NCBI RefSeq assembly: GCF_004123295.1 | Contig: NZ_SDMK01000005.1 | Coordinates: 1 to 64,000, forward strand | DNA from: Silvibacterium dinghuense | Lineage (GTDB): Bacteria > Acidobacteriota > Terriglobia > Terriglobales > Acidobacteriaceae | Length of the DNA: 64,000 bases | Reading direction: 5' to 3' | Translations under genes and position numbers: made by a program | Notes under the pieces: generated by a model | What the model saw: the letters and a program-made list of their open reading frames with translations, nothing else | Told to the model about the DNA's origin: nothing | Database searches by the model: none | Shown here: piece after piece, positions 18,577 through 27,076 of the stretch | Layout of the letters: each line of letters opens with the position of its first letter | How positions within the stretch are numbered: the first letter of the stretch is position 1

Positions 18577-21429
18577 TCAGAAATTCAGTGCCACATGTAA
18601 ATACATAATCCGATTCGCCTGGTTACTCGAGTACACCGTCGTCACCAATGCGGTCGAGTGCCCGAACTCCGGCGCGCTGAGCACTCCCTCCGGAGGACCG
18701 CCATTCACGATATTCAGAATGTTTTGTCCCTCGAAGCCCAGATTCATCTGGTATTTCCGTGCTCCCGGAGCTCCGCCCTCACCAGGCGTCACGGGGCCAA
18801 AGGCAAAGTCCCGCGAAGCACTGAAATTCAGCATCACCACCGCGGGCCCGGTGCCGTAATTGATGGGGATGACGTTCTGGCCCGGCAGCGGATCGGCATC
18901 GAAGTTCCCCCACTTCGTGCGATAGACACTCGGCCGCGAAAGATCGGTCGCAAAGGCCGGGCGGTCGTTGTACTGGGAATCGCCGTTCAGGTCCGTTCCA
19001 GTTGTGATGTTAAACGGCATGCTCGATTCGAAGACCAGGAAAGGATTGAGCTCGAACTTGCCCGGCGTGTTTGCCAGCGCCCCGACATACAACCGGTGCC
19101 GGATGTCGTTCGCTGCGCGGCCCCAGTCCTGGCGCAGATCGTACTGGTTCGAAGGAAAGCTGCCCGGTCCTGCTGTATCCGCTCTGGCATGCCCATAGCT
19201 GTAATTGCCGTAGAGCGTAGCCCATGAGGTCCGGTAATGCACGTTCACAAAGAGACGGTTGCGCGTTGAGTTCGCCTCGCTCTCGTATTCGTAAATGTTC
19301 TCGTTGCCGCCCATCGGCCGCGTACCGCTGGTTGGGTCGTCAGGGTTATACGTGCCGGGCAGCGGCGCGTTCACATTGCGCGTCAGCAGCTGGTCGAAGC
19401 CTTTAAACCAGCTCCAGTCCGCAGAGACCGTCCAGCGCTTGTCGAAGGTCTTGTCCACGCTCACGCCGCGCTGCACCACATAGGGAGCATGCAAGCGACT
19501 GCTGATGCGATAGATCGTCGGCTGCGCTCCAGGACCAAAATCCGCAGGAGCGGGAACGGATGGGTAGAAGTCCGGATCATTCACCACCCACCGCTGCTGC
19601 CGGATGCCGTTTTCACGCCCTGCAATGAGGATGTACTTCGGATCGAAGCGGCCATAGAAGATGCCCGCGCCAAGCCGCAGTACTGCCCACGCAGGCTTAT
19701 CGTGATCGGGGCCGCGATTCGCTCCTATCCCCCATGACCAGCTCCCGCGCGGCGCCCAGTCCGCATGGTCGGGGATGCCTGACTGCATCTCATACCGCAG
19801 CCCGAGATCGAGGGTCTGGTTGGAGCGTATCCGCCATTCATCTTCGGCATAAAGTCCGAGGTCGGCCACATTCACGCGCAGCCGCGGCGTTCCCAGCGCA
19901 TAGCTGAACTGGCTGGCTCCGCCGCCCAGGGTGCGGATCTCCGCCATCGTCAGCCCTGCTGCAAGCCCCTGCTCGGTAATCTCGTAGGCCTCGATCGAAT
20001 CGAAGAGGAACTGTCCGTTGTAGCCTGCCGTCGAGGTGCTGTCGTCATCGACATCGCGCAGCCGTCCCCCCAGCCGCAGCAGATGGCGGCCCAGTTCGTG
20101 CGAAGCATAATCCTGCAGCTCGTAGCGGTTCTGCCCCTCATGCAGCTGCCCATTGCTATTGCCGCCTCCATTGAAGGCGCCCTCGACCACCACCTCGCTC
20201 GCCGCGCTCACCGGCACCGTGCTGTCATTGGTCCGCTGGAACTGGAAGCGCGTCTCGTTCACCGTGTGCGGTCCCCAGGTCTGCATATCGGCCAGTTGCA
20301 GAGCCTGCTCGGTATGGCGCGTGCTGAAGGCCATCGACGGCAGCGACAGCTGACTATCCAGCAGGTTGTCCTGCGCCTGCCGTCCAAACTGGTAGCGCAT
20401 CGTGATCTGCTGGTGCTTTCCTATCTGAAAATCGATCCGCGGCCCGGCGTCCGTCGAGGTAAACGGGCTGCTCAACGCCGTCTGATACACCGGCCCGGTG
20501 CTCGACGTCGTCGCATACACATAAGACTGCGCGCCCACATCCTGCCGGTCGGCAGCCAGAAACCACGAACTGGACCTGGTCAGCGGTCCACTCAGATCGC
20601 CGCTCGCATAAAACGCCGCATACTCCGGCTGCTCCACGACAAACGGATTCTTGGTATCGAACGCCGAATCTTCACCCAGCAGGTCCAGGTCACCGTGCAG
20701 CTTGTCCCCGCCGGCCTGCGTGAAGACCTCCACATGGTTTTCGCCGGTCGAGTCGTACTGTGCCGAATAGGGGTTCTGGTTCAGCCGGATCTCGCGGATC
20801 GCTGCCTTGGGAGGCAGGCGGCTCATCGTGAAACCATCCACCTGCATGTTCATCGGCGATCCGCTGCCAGACATCGCCTGCAGCAGCGTCTTCAGATCGC
20901 CCGGGTTTGTCGGCAGCGATGCCAGATCGCGCCTGGTCAGCACCAGGGCCTGCTGCGAGCGCTCCGGCGTCGCATCCAGCTCTTCCCCGCTCACGGCTAT
21001 ATCCTGCCGCTGTATTTCTATCTTCAGAGAGAGCCTCAGCCGCAGTGAAACTCCGTCCTCAACCTGCAGCCCAGTGCGGTCCTCGGCCTGAAAACCCTTT
21101 GTCACGATGTGCAGAGAATAGGCTCCGGAAGCCAGAGCCTCGAAGCGAAAGGTGCCTTCCGCATCGGAGCGGCCCAGCAGCGAGGCTCCATCCGGCCCAG
21201 TCAGCACCACCTGCGCTCCAGCCACCAGCGCCCCGGTCGGATCGACAATCACTCCGGAAACGCTTCCTTCTGCTGCCCGTACCTGGCTGTGTCCTTCGGT
21301 GAGCACCTGCGCCCGCACCATTCCAGCCCCGGCGATCAACAGGAGAGCCAGAATCAACCAGGCTTGCGGAGTTCTTCGCCTCTCAGGCTTCCCCAACTGT
21401 CGATACGCCGCTACAGACCACCAGCCCAT
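18577..21429 (-). CDS. TonB-dependent receptor, Oar-like with carboxypeptidase regulatory domain
   Basis: About 950 residues from the ATG at 21429, which has GGGAG five bases upstream; the longer frame to 21543 lacks this. After a signal anchor ending MVRAQ, residues ~55-140 form a CarboxypepD_reg-like fold (VSGVIVDPTGALVAGAQVVLTG, LASGAYSLHI). A plug region (LPTNPGDLKTLLQAM, IREIRLNQNPYSAQYD) and a long outer-membrane barrel follow, ending in an aromatic residue (VALNF). Such receptors import large ligands or, in Oar relatives, handle adhesion and protein export. The substrate is unknown; no TonB/ExbB genes are nearby. Confidence 0.88.
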   Translation of the reverse strand: MGWWSVAAYRQLGKPERRRTPQAWLILALLLIAGAGMVRAQVLTEGHSQVRAAEGSVSGVIVDPTGALVAGAQVVLTGPDGASLLGRSDAEGTFRFEALASGAYSLHIVTKGFQAEDRTGLQVEDGVSLRLRLSLKIEIQRQDIAVSGEELDATPERSQQALVLTRRDLASLPTNPGDLKTLLQAMSGSGSPMNMQVDGFTMSRLPPKAAIREIRLNQNPYSAQYDSTGENHVEVFTQAGGDKLHGDLDLLGEDSAFDTKNPFVVEQPEYAAFYASGDLSGPLTRSSSWFLAADRQDVGAQSYVYATTSSTGPVYQTALSSPFTSTDAGPRIDFQIGKHQQITMRYQFGRQAQDNLLDSQLSLPSMAFSTRHTEQALQLADMQTWGPHTVNETRFQFQRTNDSTVPVSAASEVVVEGAFNGGGNSNGQLHEGQNRYELQDYASHELGRHLLRLGGRLRDVDDDSTSTAGYNGQFLFDSIEAYEITEQGLAAGLTMAEIRTLGGGASQFSYALGTPRLRVNVADLGLYAEDEWRIRSNQTLDLGLRYEMQSGIPDHADWAPRGSWSWGIGANRGPDHDKPAWAVLRLGAGIFYGRFDPKYILIAGRENGIRQQRWVVNDPDFYPSVPAPADFGPGAQPTIYRISSRLHAPYVVQRGVSVDKTFDKRWTVSADWSWFKGFDQLLTRNVNAPLPGTYNPDDPTSGTRPMGGNENIYEYESEANSTRNRLFVNVHYRTSWATLYGNYSYGHARADTAGPGSFPSNQYDLRQDWGRAANDIRHRLYVGALANTPGKFELNPFLVFESSMPFNITTGTDLNGDSQYNDRPAFATDLSRPSVYRTKWGNFDADPLPGQNVIPINYGTGPAVVMLNFSASRDFAFGPVTPGEGGAPGARKYQMNLGFEGQNILNIVNGGPPEGVLSAPEFGHSTALVTTVYSSNQANRIMYLHVALNF

Positions 21430-21675
21430 GGATCTCCCACACTGCGCATGGAGCAGAAAACAAGGCTCCTGTCGCGTCTTCACATCTACCTGGCAGACAC
21501 CTCCAGCGGCACGCCGCCCGTACTTCTGCGCCGTCGCCCGCAAAGCTTTCTATGCGCGTTCCGGGTGACCTCAAGATAAATGAAAAATCTGCAATCGAGA
21601 CAGCCAGCACGCGCTGGCCCATGCCGTCCGGTTGGGGGGAAAGACGGCTTTATTAACTAAACCGTAAATCCGCAC

Positions 21676-21845
21676 GAAATCCCTTTTTCCCCACTCCCAC
21701 TCTCGTGTTACTTCGTTGCTCGCGAAGTGGGATTTCCCATCCGGTGCTCTCGCAGGAGACTGATCCTGTCACGAGGGTTGCGGTTTGGGGGAACAACAGC
21801 TCTCAAGACGCGCAAGGCCCGCCATCCGGCGGGCCTTGCGTCTTT
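21676..21845 (+). ncRNA. Small-RNA-like element, copy A
   Basis: First of three related elements. Order: a 5' hairpin region (GAAATCCC / GGGATTTC), a short hairpin CAGGA-loop-TCCTG (21754-21769), a conserved unpaired block (TCACGAGGGTTGCGGTTTGG then GGGAA, about 21769-21793), and a terminator hairpin of 13 bp (CGCAAGGCCCGCC, 21811-21840) with TCTTTTG. The block is shared with 23679 and 23889 while hairpin sequences differ but still pair, which argues for an RNA rather than a peptide. Orientation is set by the terminator tail. The Rfam Acido-1 or Acido-Lenti-1 families are possible identities that I could not check. Confidence 0.65.
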
Positions 21846-21951
21846 TGTATAGAGCCAATACGGTATTGTTCCGACGTGATTGCAGCGCTCATCGGAATCG
21901 GCATCGAAGCAGCTTCTACGCGCCGCAGCTTCTACACACCATGGTGCTGAC

Positions 21952-22119
21952 TCAGCGTCCCGCCTGCTTCTTGAAAAACATACCCGCCGCCAGAAACAGC
22001 GCCGACACCACGGCCGCAAGCACGCCCCGGCTCAGAGCATGGTGATGCAGTGCGAGCACGGCATCGAAAAACCATGCCGCCGCACCCAGAAACCATATCC
22101 GATAGGAATTCCGGCTCAC
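21952..22119 (-). CDS. Tiny two-helix membrane protein
   Basis: 55 residues from GTG at 22119, too short for ordinary ORF cut-offs. It reads M-S-R-N-S-Y-R-I-W-F-L then two hydrophobic helices (WFLGAAAWFFDAVLAL and VLAAVVSALFLAAGMFF) and ends KKQAGR. The basic ends and His-rich turn (LHHHALSRG) suggest a helical hairpin. It follows the methyltransferase stop by 37 bases on the same strand, so co-transcription is likely. Function unknown. The start is uncertain because no good ribosome site is visible. Confidence 0.55.
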   Translation of the reverse strand: MSRNSYRIWFLGAAAWFFDAVLALHHHALSRGVLAAVVSALFLAAGMFFKKQAGR

Positions 22120-22156
22120 TCTATTTATGGGATGCAGCAGTCCATGGCAACGGTCC

Positions 22157-23557
22157 CTACTCCACCTTCAATACCAGGCACTTCAGGTACTCGGTCTCGG
22201 GGATGGTCAGCACCACCGGATGATCGGCAGCCGCGCCGCGCCGCTCGAGCAGCCGCACCCGCCGTCCGACATCACCTGCCGCAGCGGCCACGACGGCCTG
22301 GAACTCTGCTCCGGAAACATGATGCGAGCAGGAGTTCGTGACCAGTACGCCACCCGGACGCAGCATCTTCATCGCGCGCAGATTCATTTCCTTATAGCCG
22401 CGCAATGCCCCCTCCACCGCACGCTTCGACTTGGCAAAGGCCGGAGGGTCGAGCACGATGGTGTCGAACTTCGTTCCTGCCTCGCTCCAGTCCTTGAGCA
22501 GATCGAAGGCATTCGCCTCCATCCAGTCGACCTGCGCCTTCAGGTGCGGGTTCAGACCGAGATTGCTTTCGGCCACTTCGAGAGAGGCGTGGGAGACGTC
22601 GACGCCGGTGACCCGGCTGCAGGTCTGCGCCAGGTGCAGCGCGAAACCGCCCTGATAGGTGCAGACATCGAGCGCCTCGCCGTGCGCATAGCGCGCTGCG
22701 GCGGAGTAGTTCTCACGCTGATCGAGGAAGGCCCCGGTCTTCTGCCCGGCCGCCGCGTCGTAGTGGAAGGCAAGCCCATTCAAGCGAAAAACAGTCTTCA
22801 GCAGCGGCTCTTCTTCCGCCGACCACAGCGGCGCAGAGCCAGCATCGGCGCTCAGCTTCTCCAGCTCGCGAATCCGCGGGTCGGGCCGTTCCACGATGAC
22901 CGACACCTCCGGACCGAGTGCCGCACGCAGCGTCTCTGTGACCACAATCCGTACCGCTACCGAGTCCAGAGCCTTCGAAAGCAGCTGCACCACGACCAGG
23001 CGGCCGTACTTGTCCACAATCAGACCCGGCAAACCATCTGCCTCGCTGAAGACCAGCCGGCTGGCGTCCGTGTCCGTGCCGGTAAAAATCGGCTGCCGCT
23101 GCTCGATAGCCGCCTTCAGCCGTGAGGCCAGCAATCCGAGCCACGCTGCCTCGCTCTCCAGCACCTCCGTCGAGATCAGCCGCAGGGCGATCTCCGAGTA
23201 GGGACTGTAAAGCGCCGTCCCCAAGGCCACGCCGCGCGTATCGTTCACCGTGAGCAGGCGCGGAGCATCGGCTTCCGCCCCGGCCTCGACGATCGCGTCG
23301 GCCGGCAGCGCCGCAATATCCGACCGGTAGACCCACACATGCCCACGCCGCAGCCGCTCGGCGCCGCGCCGCGAGACTACCGCTACGCCCGCCTCGCCCA
23401 TCTCCAGCGCCGGAGCCGGCCGCACGCTCTTCTGCGCCGGCCGGCGAGCGCCATCGCGCTTCTCCTGCCGGTTTGCGAGGCTCTTCCCCTTGCTCTTTGC
23501 CTGGGCCGGACGTTCTGCGCGCGGCCCTTTCCCTGTAGCCTGTTTATCTGTCTTCAT
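22157..23557 (-). CDS. Class I SAM-dependent rRNA large-subunit methyltransferase (RlmI-like)
   Basis: 466 residues. A Lys/Arg/Ala-rich N-terminal extension of ~50 residues comes first. A PUA-like domain follows (RRGAERLRRGHVWVYRSDIA, ALGTALYSPYSEIALR). The Rossmann methyltransferase domain has the SAM loop LDVCTYQGGFALHLAQ and catalytic-site motif LDPPAFAKSK (D-P-P-A). RlmI methylates C1962 of E. coli 23S rRNA at C5; the same target here is an inference. The basic extension, likely an RNA-binding tail, is unusual relative to E. coli. It diverges from rsh, with two RNA-like elements between. Confidence 0.88.
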   Translation of the reverse strand: MKTDKQATGKGPRAERPAQAKSKGKSLANRQEKRDGARRPAQKSVRPAPALEMGEAGVAVVSRRGAERLRRGHVWVYRSDIAALPADAIVEAGAEADAPRLLTVNDTRGVALGTALYSPYSEIALRLISTEVLESEAAWLGLLASRLKAAIEQRQPIFTGTDTDASRLVFSEADGLPGLIVDKYGRLVVVQLLSKALDSVAVRIVVTETLRAALGPEVSVIVERPDPRIRELEKLSADAGSAPLWSAEEEPLLKTVFRLNGLAFHYDAAAGQKTGAFLDQRENYSAAARYAHGEALDVCTYQGGFALHLAQTCSRVTGVDVSHASLEVAESNLGLNPHLKAQVDWMEANAFDLLKDWSEAGTKFDTIVLDPPAFAKSKRAVEGALRGYKEMNLRAMKMLRPGGVLVTNSCSHHVSGAEFQAVVAAAAGDVGRRVRLLERRGAAADHPVVLTIPETEYLKCLVLKVE

Positions 23558-23617
23558 GCCAAACAGTCATCTTCGCACAGTGAGCCTGCGCTCTCCCATG
23601 GGGCGTTCTCCCACTAC

Positions 23618-23760
23618 CGTGGTATCCCACCTCCCGACTCGTGGGATACCACTCCTGTTGGACCTGCGGGAGACTGATCCTGTCACGAGGTTGCGGTTTG
23701 GGGGAATCTCACTCTCGGGACACAAAAGGTCTGCCTCGCCGGCAGGCCTTTCGTTTTGTG
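23618..23760 (+). ncRNA. Small-RNA-like element, copy B
   Basis: 5' hairpin with a perfect 12-bp stem (GTGGTATCCCAC 23619-23630 / GTGGGATACCAC 23641-23652). Then hairpin GGGA-gactga-TCCT, the conserved block from CCTGTCACGAGG (23679) through GGTTTGGGGGAATCTC, and a terminator (AAAGGTCTGCC / GGCAGGCCTTT) ending TTTTGTG near 23760. Each stem differs in sequence from copy A but keeps pairing. It sits in the gap between the divergent rlmI-like and rsh genes. Confidence 0.65.
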
Positions 23761-23837
23761 GGGATTGCCTCATCCCACCTCGGGCACCAGTCCTCCTGCC
23801 CCTCCGTAACCGATACCGCACTACCTCTGTGCTACCC

Positions 23838-23972
23838 AGCCGCACCACTTGTGGGATACCCAACAGGAGCAGGCTGCGAGACACTAAGCCTGTCAAGAGG
23901 GTTGCGGTTTGGGGGAATCTCAGCTCTCAGGGCACGAACGGCCTGCCATACGGCAGGCCGTTCGTATTTGCC
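23838..23972 (+). ncRNA. Small-RNA-like element, copy C
   Basis: Third copy. The central hairpin is CAGGCT / AGCCTG (a compensated change from CAGGA / TCCTG). The block reads CCTGTCAAGAGGGTTGCGG then TTTGGGGGAATCTCAGCTCTC. The terminator is a 14-bp perfect stem ACGAACGGCCTGCC (23934) with ATAC loop, followed by ATTTG. It ends about 75 bases before the rsh ATG, so it could also act as an rsh leader element. Confidence 0.65.
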
Positions 23973-24048
23973 GCCCAAAGAGCCTCCCAGATCACCGGTC
24001 TCAGCCTTCCGTTCATGCATCTGTCGCCCGGCCCGTATAAAATAAGAC

Positions 24049-26319
24049 ATGGCAACCGCCCCGACCGAATCGAAGACCGGGACCCAGACCGGCTCGCCCG
24101 CCGAGCAGAACGCCACGCTCTTCGCCGAGAAGTTCCAGCAACTTGTCGACACGGTCCATGCCAATCGCCCCTCCGACGATACCGAGATCATCCGCCGCGC
24201 CTGGCAGTTCTGCCTGGAACACCACGACGGGCAGCTCCGCGCCTCGGGCGAGCCCTACGTCTTGCATCCGCTCGAGGTCGCCATCGTCCTCGCCAGCATG
24301 AAGCTCGACTCGACGGCCATCGCCGCCGGTCTGCTCCACGACGCAGTGGAAGATACGCCCGTCACCACCGCCGACATCACCACCCGCTTCGGCGAACAGG
24401 TCGCCCACATCGTCGAGGGCGTCACCAAGATCGACAAGATCGAATTTGCCAACAAGGAAGACCGCCAGGCGGAGAACGTCCGCAAGATGCTTCTCGCCAT
24501 GGTCTCCGACGTGCGCGTCGTCCTCATCAAGCTCGCCGACCGCCTGCACAACATGCGCACGCTCCAGCATCTGAAGCCGGAGAAACAGCAGGCCATCGCA
24601 CGTGAAACTCTCGACATCTATGCGCCGCTCGCCCACCGCCTGGGCATGGGTAAGGTCCGCGGCGAGCTCGAAGACCTGGCCTTCCGTTACGTCGATCCCA
24701 TCCAGTACGAGCAGGTACAGGAAGCCGTCGACGAGCGCCGCAGCGAAGGCGAACAGTTTCTCTCCGGCGTCGAGGCCCTGCTCAATGAGAAGCTCCGCGA
24801 GGCCAACATCAAGGCCCGCGTGCAGTGGCGTATCAAGCGTCTCTACTCCATCAACCAGAAGCTGCAGAAGTCGCAGATCTCGGTGGACCAGGTCTACGAC
24901 CTTCTCGCCCTGCGCGTCATTACCGCCAGCGTTCCCGACTGCTACGCGGTCTTCGGCATCATTCACAGCATCTGGCGTCCTATCCCTGGCCGCATCAAGG
25001 ACTTCATCGCCATGCCGCGGCCGAATCTGTATCAGTCCCTGCACACAACCGTGATGGGCGAAGCCGGCCACCAGTTCGAGGTCCAGATTCGCACCGAGGA
25101 GATGCACCGCATCGCCGAAGAAGGCATCGCCGCGCATTGGAAGTACAAGGCAGGCGGCTCACCGATCTCGGCGCGAGATGAGCAACGCCTCACCTGGGTC
25201 CGCCAACTCGTCGAGTGGCAGCGCGAGATGAGCGATCCGAACGAATTCCTTTCGACGCTCAAGATCGATCTCTACCCGGAAGAGGTTTACACCTTTACGC
25301 CGAAGGGCAAGGTCGTCGTGCTTCCCAAGGACGCGAGTCCTCTCGACTTTGCCTATTCGATTCATACGGAAGTCGGCCATACCTGTACCGGCGCAAAGGT
25401 GAACGGGCGCATCGTGCCGCTGCGCTATAAGCTGCGCAACGGCGACATTGTCGAGGTCATCACCCAGACCGGCCACACGCCGAGCCGCGACTGGCTCTCG
25501 ATCGTCAAGAGCTCGCGCGCTCGCAACAAGATCAAGCACTGGCTCAATGAGCACCAGCGCGAGCGGGCCATCGAGATTGGCCGCAAGCTGCTGGAGCGCG
25601 AAGCCCGCAAGTACAAGATCTCGCTCTCGAAGTACGACGAGTCCGACTACGAGCGCATCGCTATCGACTACAGCCTGACCACGCCGAACGACCTCATGTC
25701 GGCCATCGGCTTCGGCAAGTATTCGGCGCGGCAGGTGCTCAACCGTCTTGCTCCGGGCGTCATCAGCCAGCCCACGCCGCAGCCCGGCATCGAAACCGAC
25801 TCCGGCAATGGGCCCTCCGATACCGTCAAGCGCGTCGCCATCACCAGCAATGCCGACTCTCTCCAGGTGGAAGGCCAGGACGAGTTCCTCGTCTACCGCG
25901 CGCGATGTTGCAATCCGATCCGCGGCGAAGAGATTATCGGCTACGTCACGCGCGGCAAGGGTGTCGCCGTCCACGCCCGCAGCTGCCCCAACGTGCAGAA
26001 CCTTCTTTATGAGTCGGATCGCCGCATCGCCGTGGAATGGGCGCGCGCAGGCGACGATATCGCGGGCCGCAAACTTACTTACCCTGTGAAGCTAACTGTC
26101 TTCTGCGATGACCGCACCGGCATGCTCAAGGAGCTCACTGCCGTCATCAGCGACGAGAACACCAACATCCGCACCGTCGACTCCAAGCCGGGAGAGAACG
26201 ACGACGCCATCGTCGAATTCGTCGTCGAAGCCGAAGACCTCCGCCACCTGAACCGGCTGGTCATGGGCCTGCGCCGCGTTCCCGGCGTACGTGACGTGCA
26301 GCGGTCGCAAAAGCTGTAA
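24049..26319 (+). CDS. rsh: Bifunctional (p)ppGpp synthetase/hydrolase (RelA/SpoT homologue)
   Basis: 756 residues, the long RSH layout. Residues ~30-190 are an HD hydrolase domain with intact HP..E and LLHDAVEDT motifs. The synthetase domain (~240-360) carries RIKDFIAMPRPN-YQSLHT and the EEGIAAHWKYK segment. A TGS domain follows (VYTFTPKGKVVVLPKDASPLDFAY), then a Zn-finger/helical region with conserved CCNPIRGEEIIGY. A C-terminal ACT domain ends the protein. It makes and degrades the stringent-response alarmone. Both catalytic domains look intact. The RNA-like elements upstream make its regulation worth testing. Confidence 0.96.
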   Translation: MATAPTESKTGTQTGSPAEQNATLFAEKFQQLVDTVHANRPSDDTEIIRRAWQFCLEHHDGQLRASGEPYVLHPLEVAIVLASMKLDSTAIAAGLLHDAVEDTPVTTADITTRFGEQVAHIVEGVTKIDKIEFANKEDRQAENVRKMLLAMVSDVRVVLIKLADRLHNMRTLQHLKPEKQQAIARETLDIYAPLAHRLGMGKVRGELEDLAFRYVDPIQYEQVQEAVDERRSEGEQFLSGVEALLNEKLREANIKARVQWRIKRLYSINQKLQKSQISVDQVYDLLALRVITASVPDCYAVFGIIHSIWRPIPGRIKDFIAMPRPNLYQSLHTTVMGEAGHQFEVQIRTEEMHRIAEEGIAAHWKYKAGGSPISARDEQRLTWVRQLVEWQREMSDPNEFLSTLKIDLYPEEVYTFTPKGKVVVLPKDASPLDFAYSIHTEVGHTCTGAKVNGRIVPLRYKLRNGDIVEVITQTGHTPSRDWLSIVKSSRARNKIKHWLNEHQRERAIEIGRKLLEREARKYKISLSKYDESDYERIAIDYSLTTPNDLMSAIGFGKYSARQVLNRLAPGVISQPTPQPGIETDSGNGPSDTVKRVAITSNADSLQVEGQDEFLVYRARCCNPIRGEEIIGYVTRGKGVAVHARSCPNVQNLLYESDRRIAVEWARAGDDIAGRKLTYPVKLTVFCDDRTGMLKELTAVISDENTNIRTVDSKPGENDDAIVEFVVEAEDLRHLNRLVMGLRRVPGVRDVQRSQKL

Positions 26320-26356
26320 GCTTCCAGGCAGGCTGCTCTCGACACTGGTTTACGGA

Positions 26357-26848
26357 TTACTGATCCGCCAGGCATGCGCCGCAGTTGTTGTGCAGCAGGA
26401 TGTTGTAGATCTTGTCCAGATCCCGCAGGTGGCTTCGAATCAGGCCGATCTCTGTCGCGGCTGCGGAGCTCGATTTGTCTTCGGGATTGTCGACCATATC
26501 GGCGGTCACCTGTGTCTGCGTGGCGCTGTATCGATCCCAGGCTTGCTCGGATGCTTCGAAGTCTTTGAGCATCAGTGGCGGGAACAGGCGCTCCCTGGCT
26601 TGGATACTCATCCGGATCGCCGAGCGAAATGCGTTCAGGTTGGACCTGGATTGCAGCAGCGCAGTTTTGTAACAGGCATCGATTTCCGCGGATGTTACCT
26701 GGTTCGGGCAATCCCCTTTGGCCGCGCGATCCATCTCTGCCGTAAACGCCATCTTTGCTTCCGCCCGGATGGGGGCAAGAGAAAGCTGCACAGCCTGCTG
26801 GCCAAGCAGGGGCAGCGACAGCACGAAGACAAAAAACAGGGACTTCAT
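26357..26848 (-). CDS. Secreted DUF1311/LprI-like protein
   Basis: 163 residues from the ATG at 26848, which opens a clear signal peptide (MKSLFFVFVLSLPLLGQQ); the longer frame to 26926 adds a non-signal stretch and is rejected. The mature region has the DUF1311-like pattern: Asp-Cys-Pro followed by a Thr-rich turn, a helix with Cys (IDACYKTALLQ), Leu-Asn-x-Phe, then Arg-Leu-Phe-Pro. LprI-type proteins in other bacteria inhibit lysozyme. Assignment is by pattern only. The gene converges on rsh. Confidence 0.55.
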   Translation of the reverse strand: MKSLFFVFVLSLPLLGQQAVQLSLAPIRAEAKMAFTAEMDRAAKGDCPNQVTSAEIDACYKTALLQSRSNLNAFRSAIRMSIQARERLFPPLMLKDFEASEQAWDRYSATQTQVTADMVDNPEDKSSSAAATEIGLIRSHLRDLDKIYNILLHNNCGACLADQ

Positions 26849-26988
26849 CACGTCGCACGCAGTATCGCAAAGCCTGCCAGCCCTGTTCAATCCCCATTCC
26901 ATTCCAGCCGATAGGGAACAGGACAAGTGCGCACAGGGGCCATGCTGTCGATGACGGCCCGATGCTCTCCGGAAGCTATAAATCCGTT

Positions 26989-27018
26989 GTTGTATACAAC
27001 GTAGCCGTACTGTATAAC
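26989..27018 (+). promoter_or_regulatory. Promoter with palindromic operator over -35
   Basis: A perfect 12-bp palindrome GTTGTATACAAC (26989-27000) contains a -35-like TTGTAT (26990). A -10 TATAAC lies at 27013-27018, 17 bp away. The TTGTATACAA core resembles GntR/HutC-type operators. The DUF885 gene starts 59 bases further on. Confidence 0.55.
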
Positions 27019-27076
27019 ACGCGATAAGCGCAAGTCGCGCCTGTTCCCCTTCATTTCTTTCCCGGAGCCTCTGCTC

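Noticed and set aside
23490-24605. 371-residue plus-strand ORF across two RNA-like elements
   Set aside because: Peptides over the conserved block (such as RGLRFGG-like strings) appear similar only because the RNA is conserved; stems are preserved rather than codons, and it runs out of frame into rsh.
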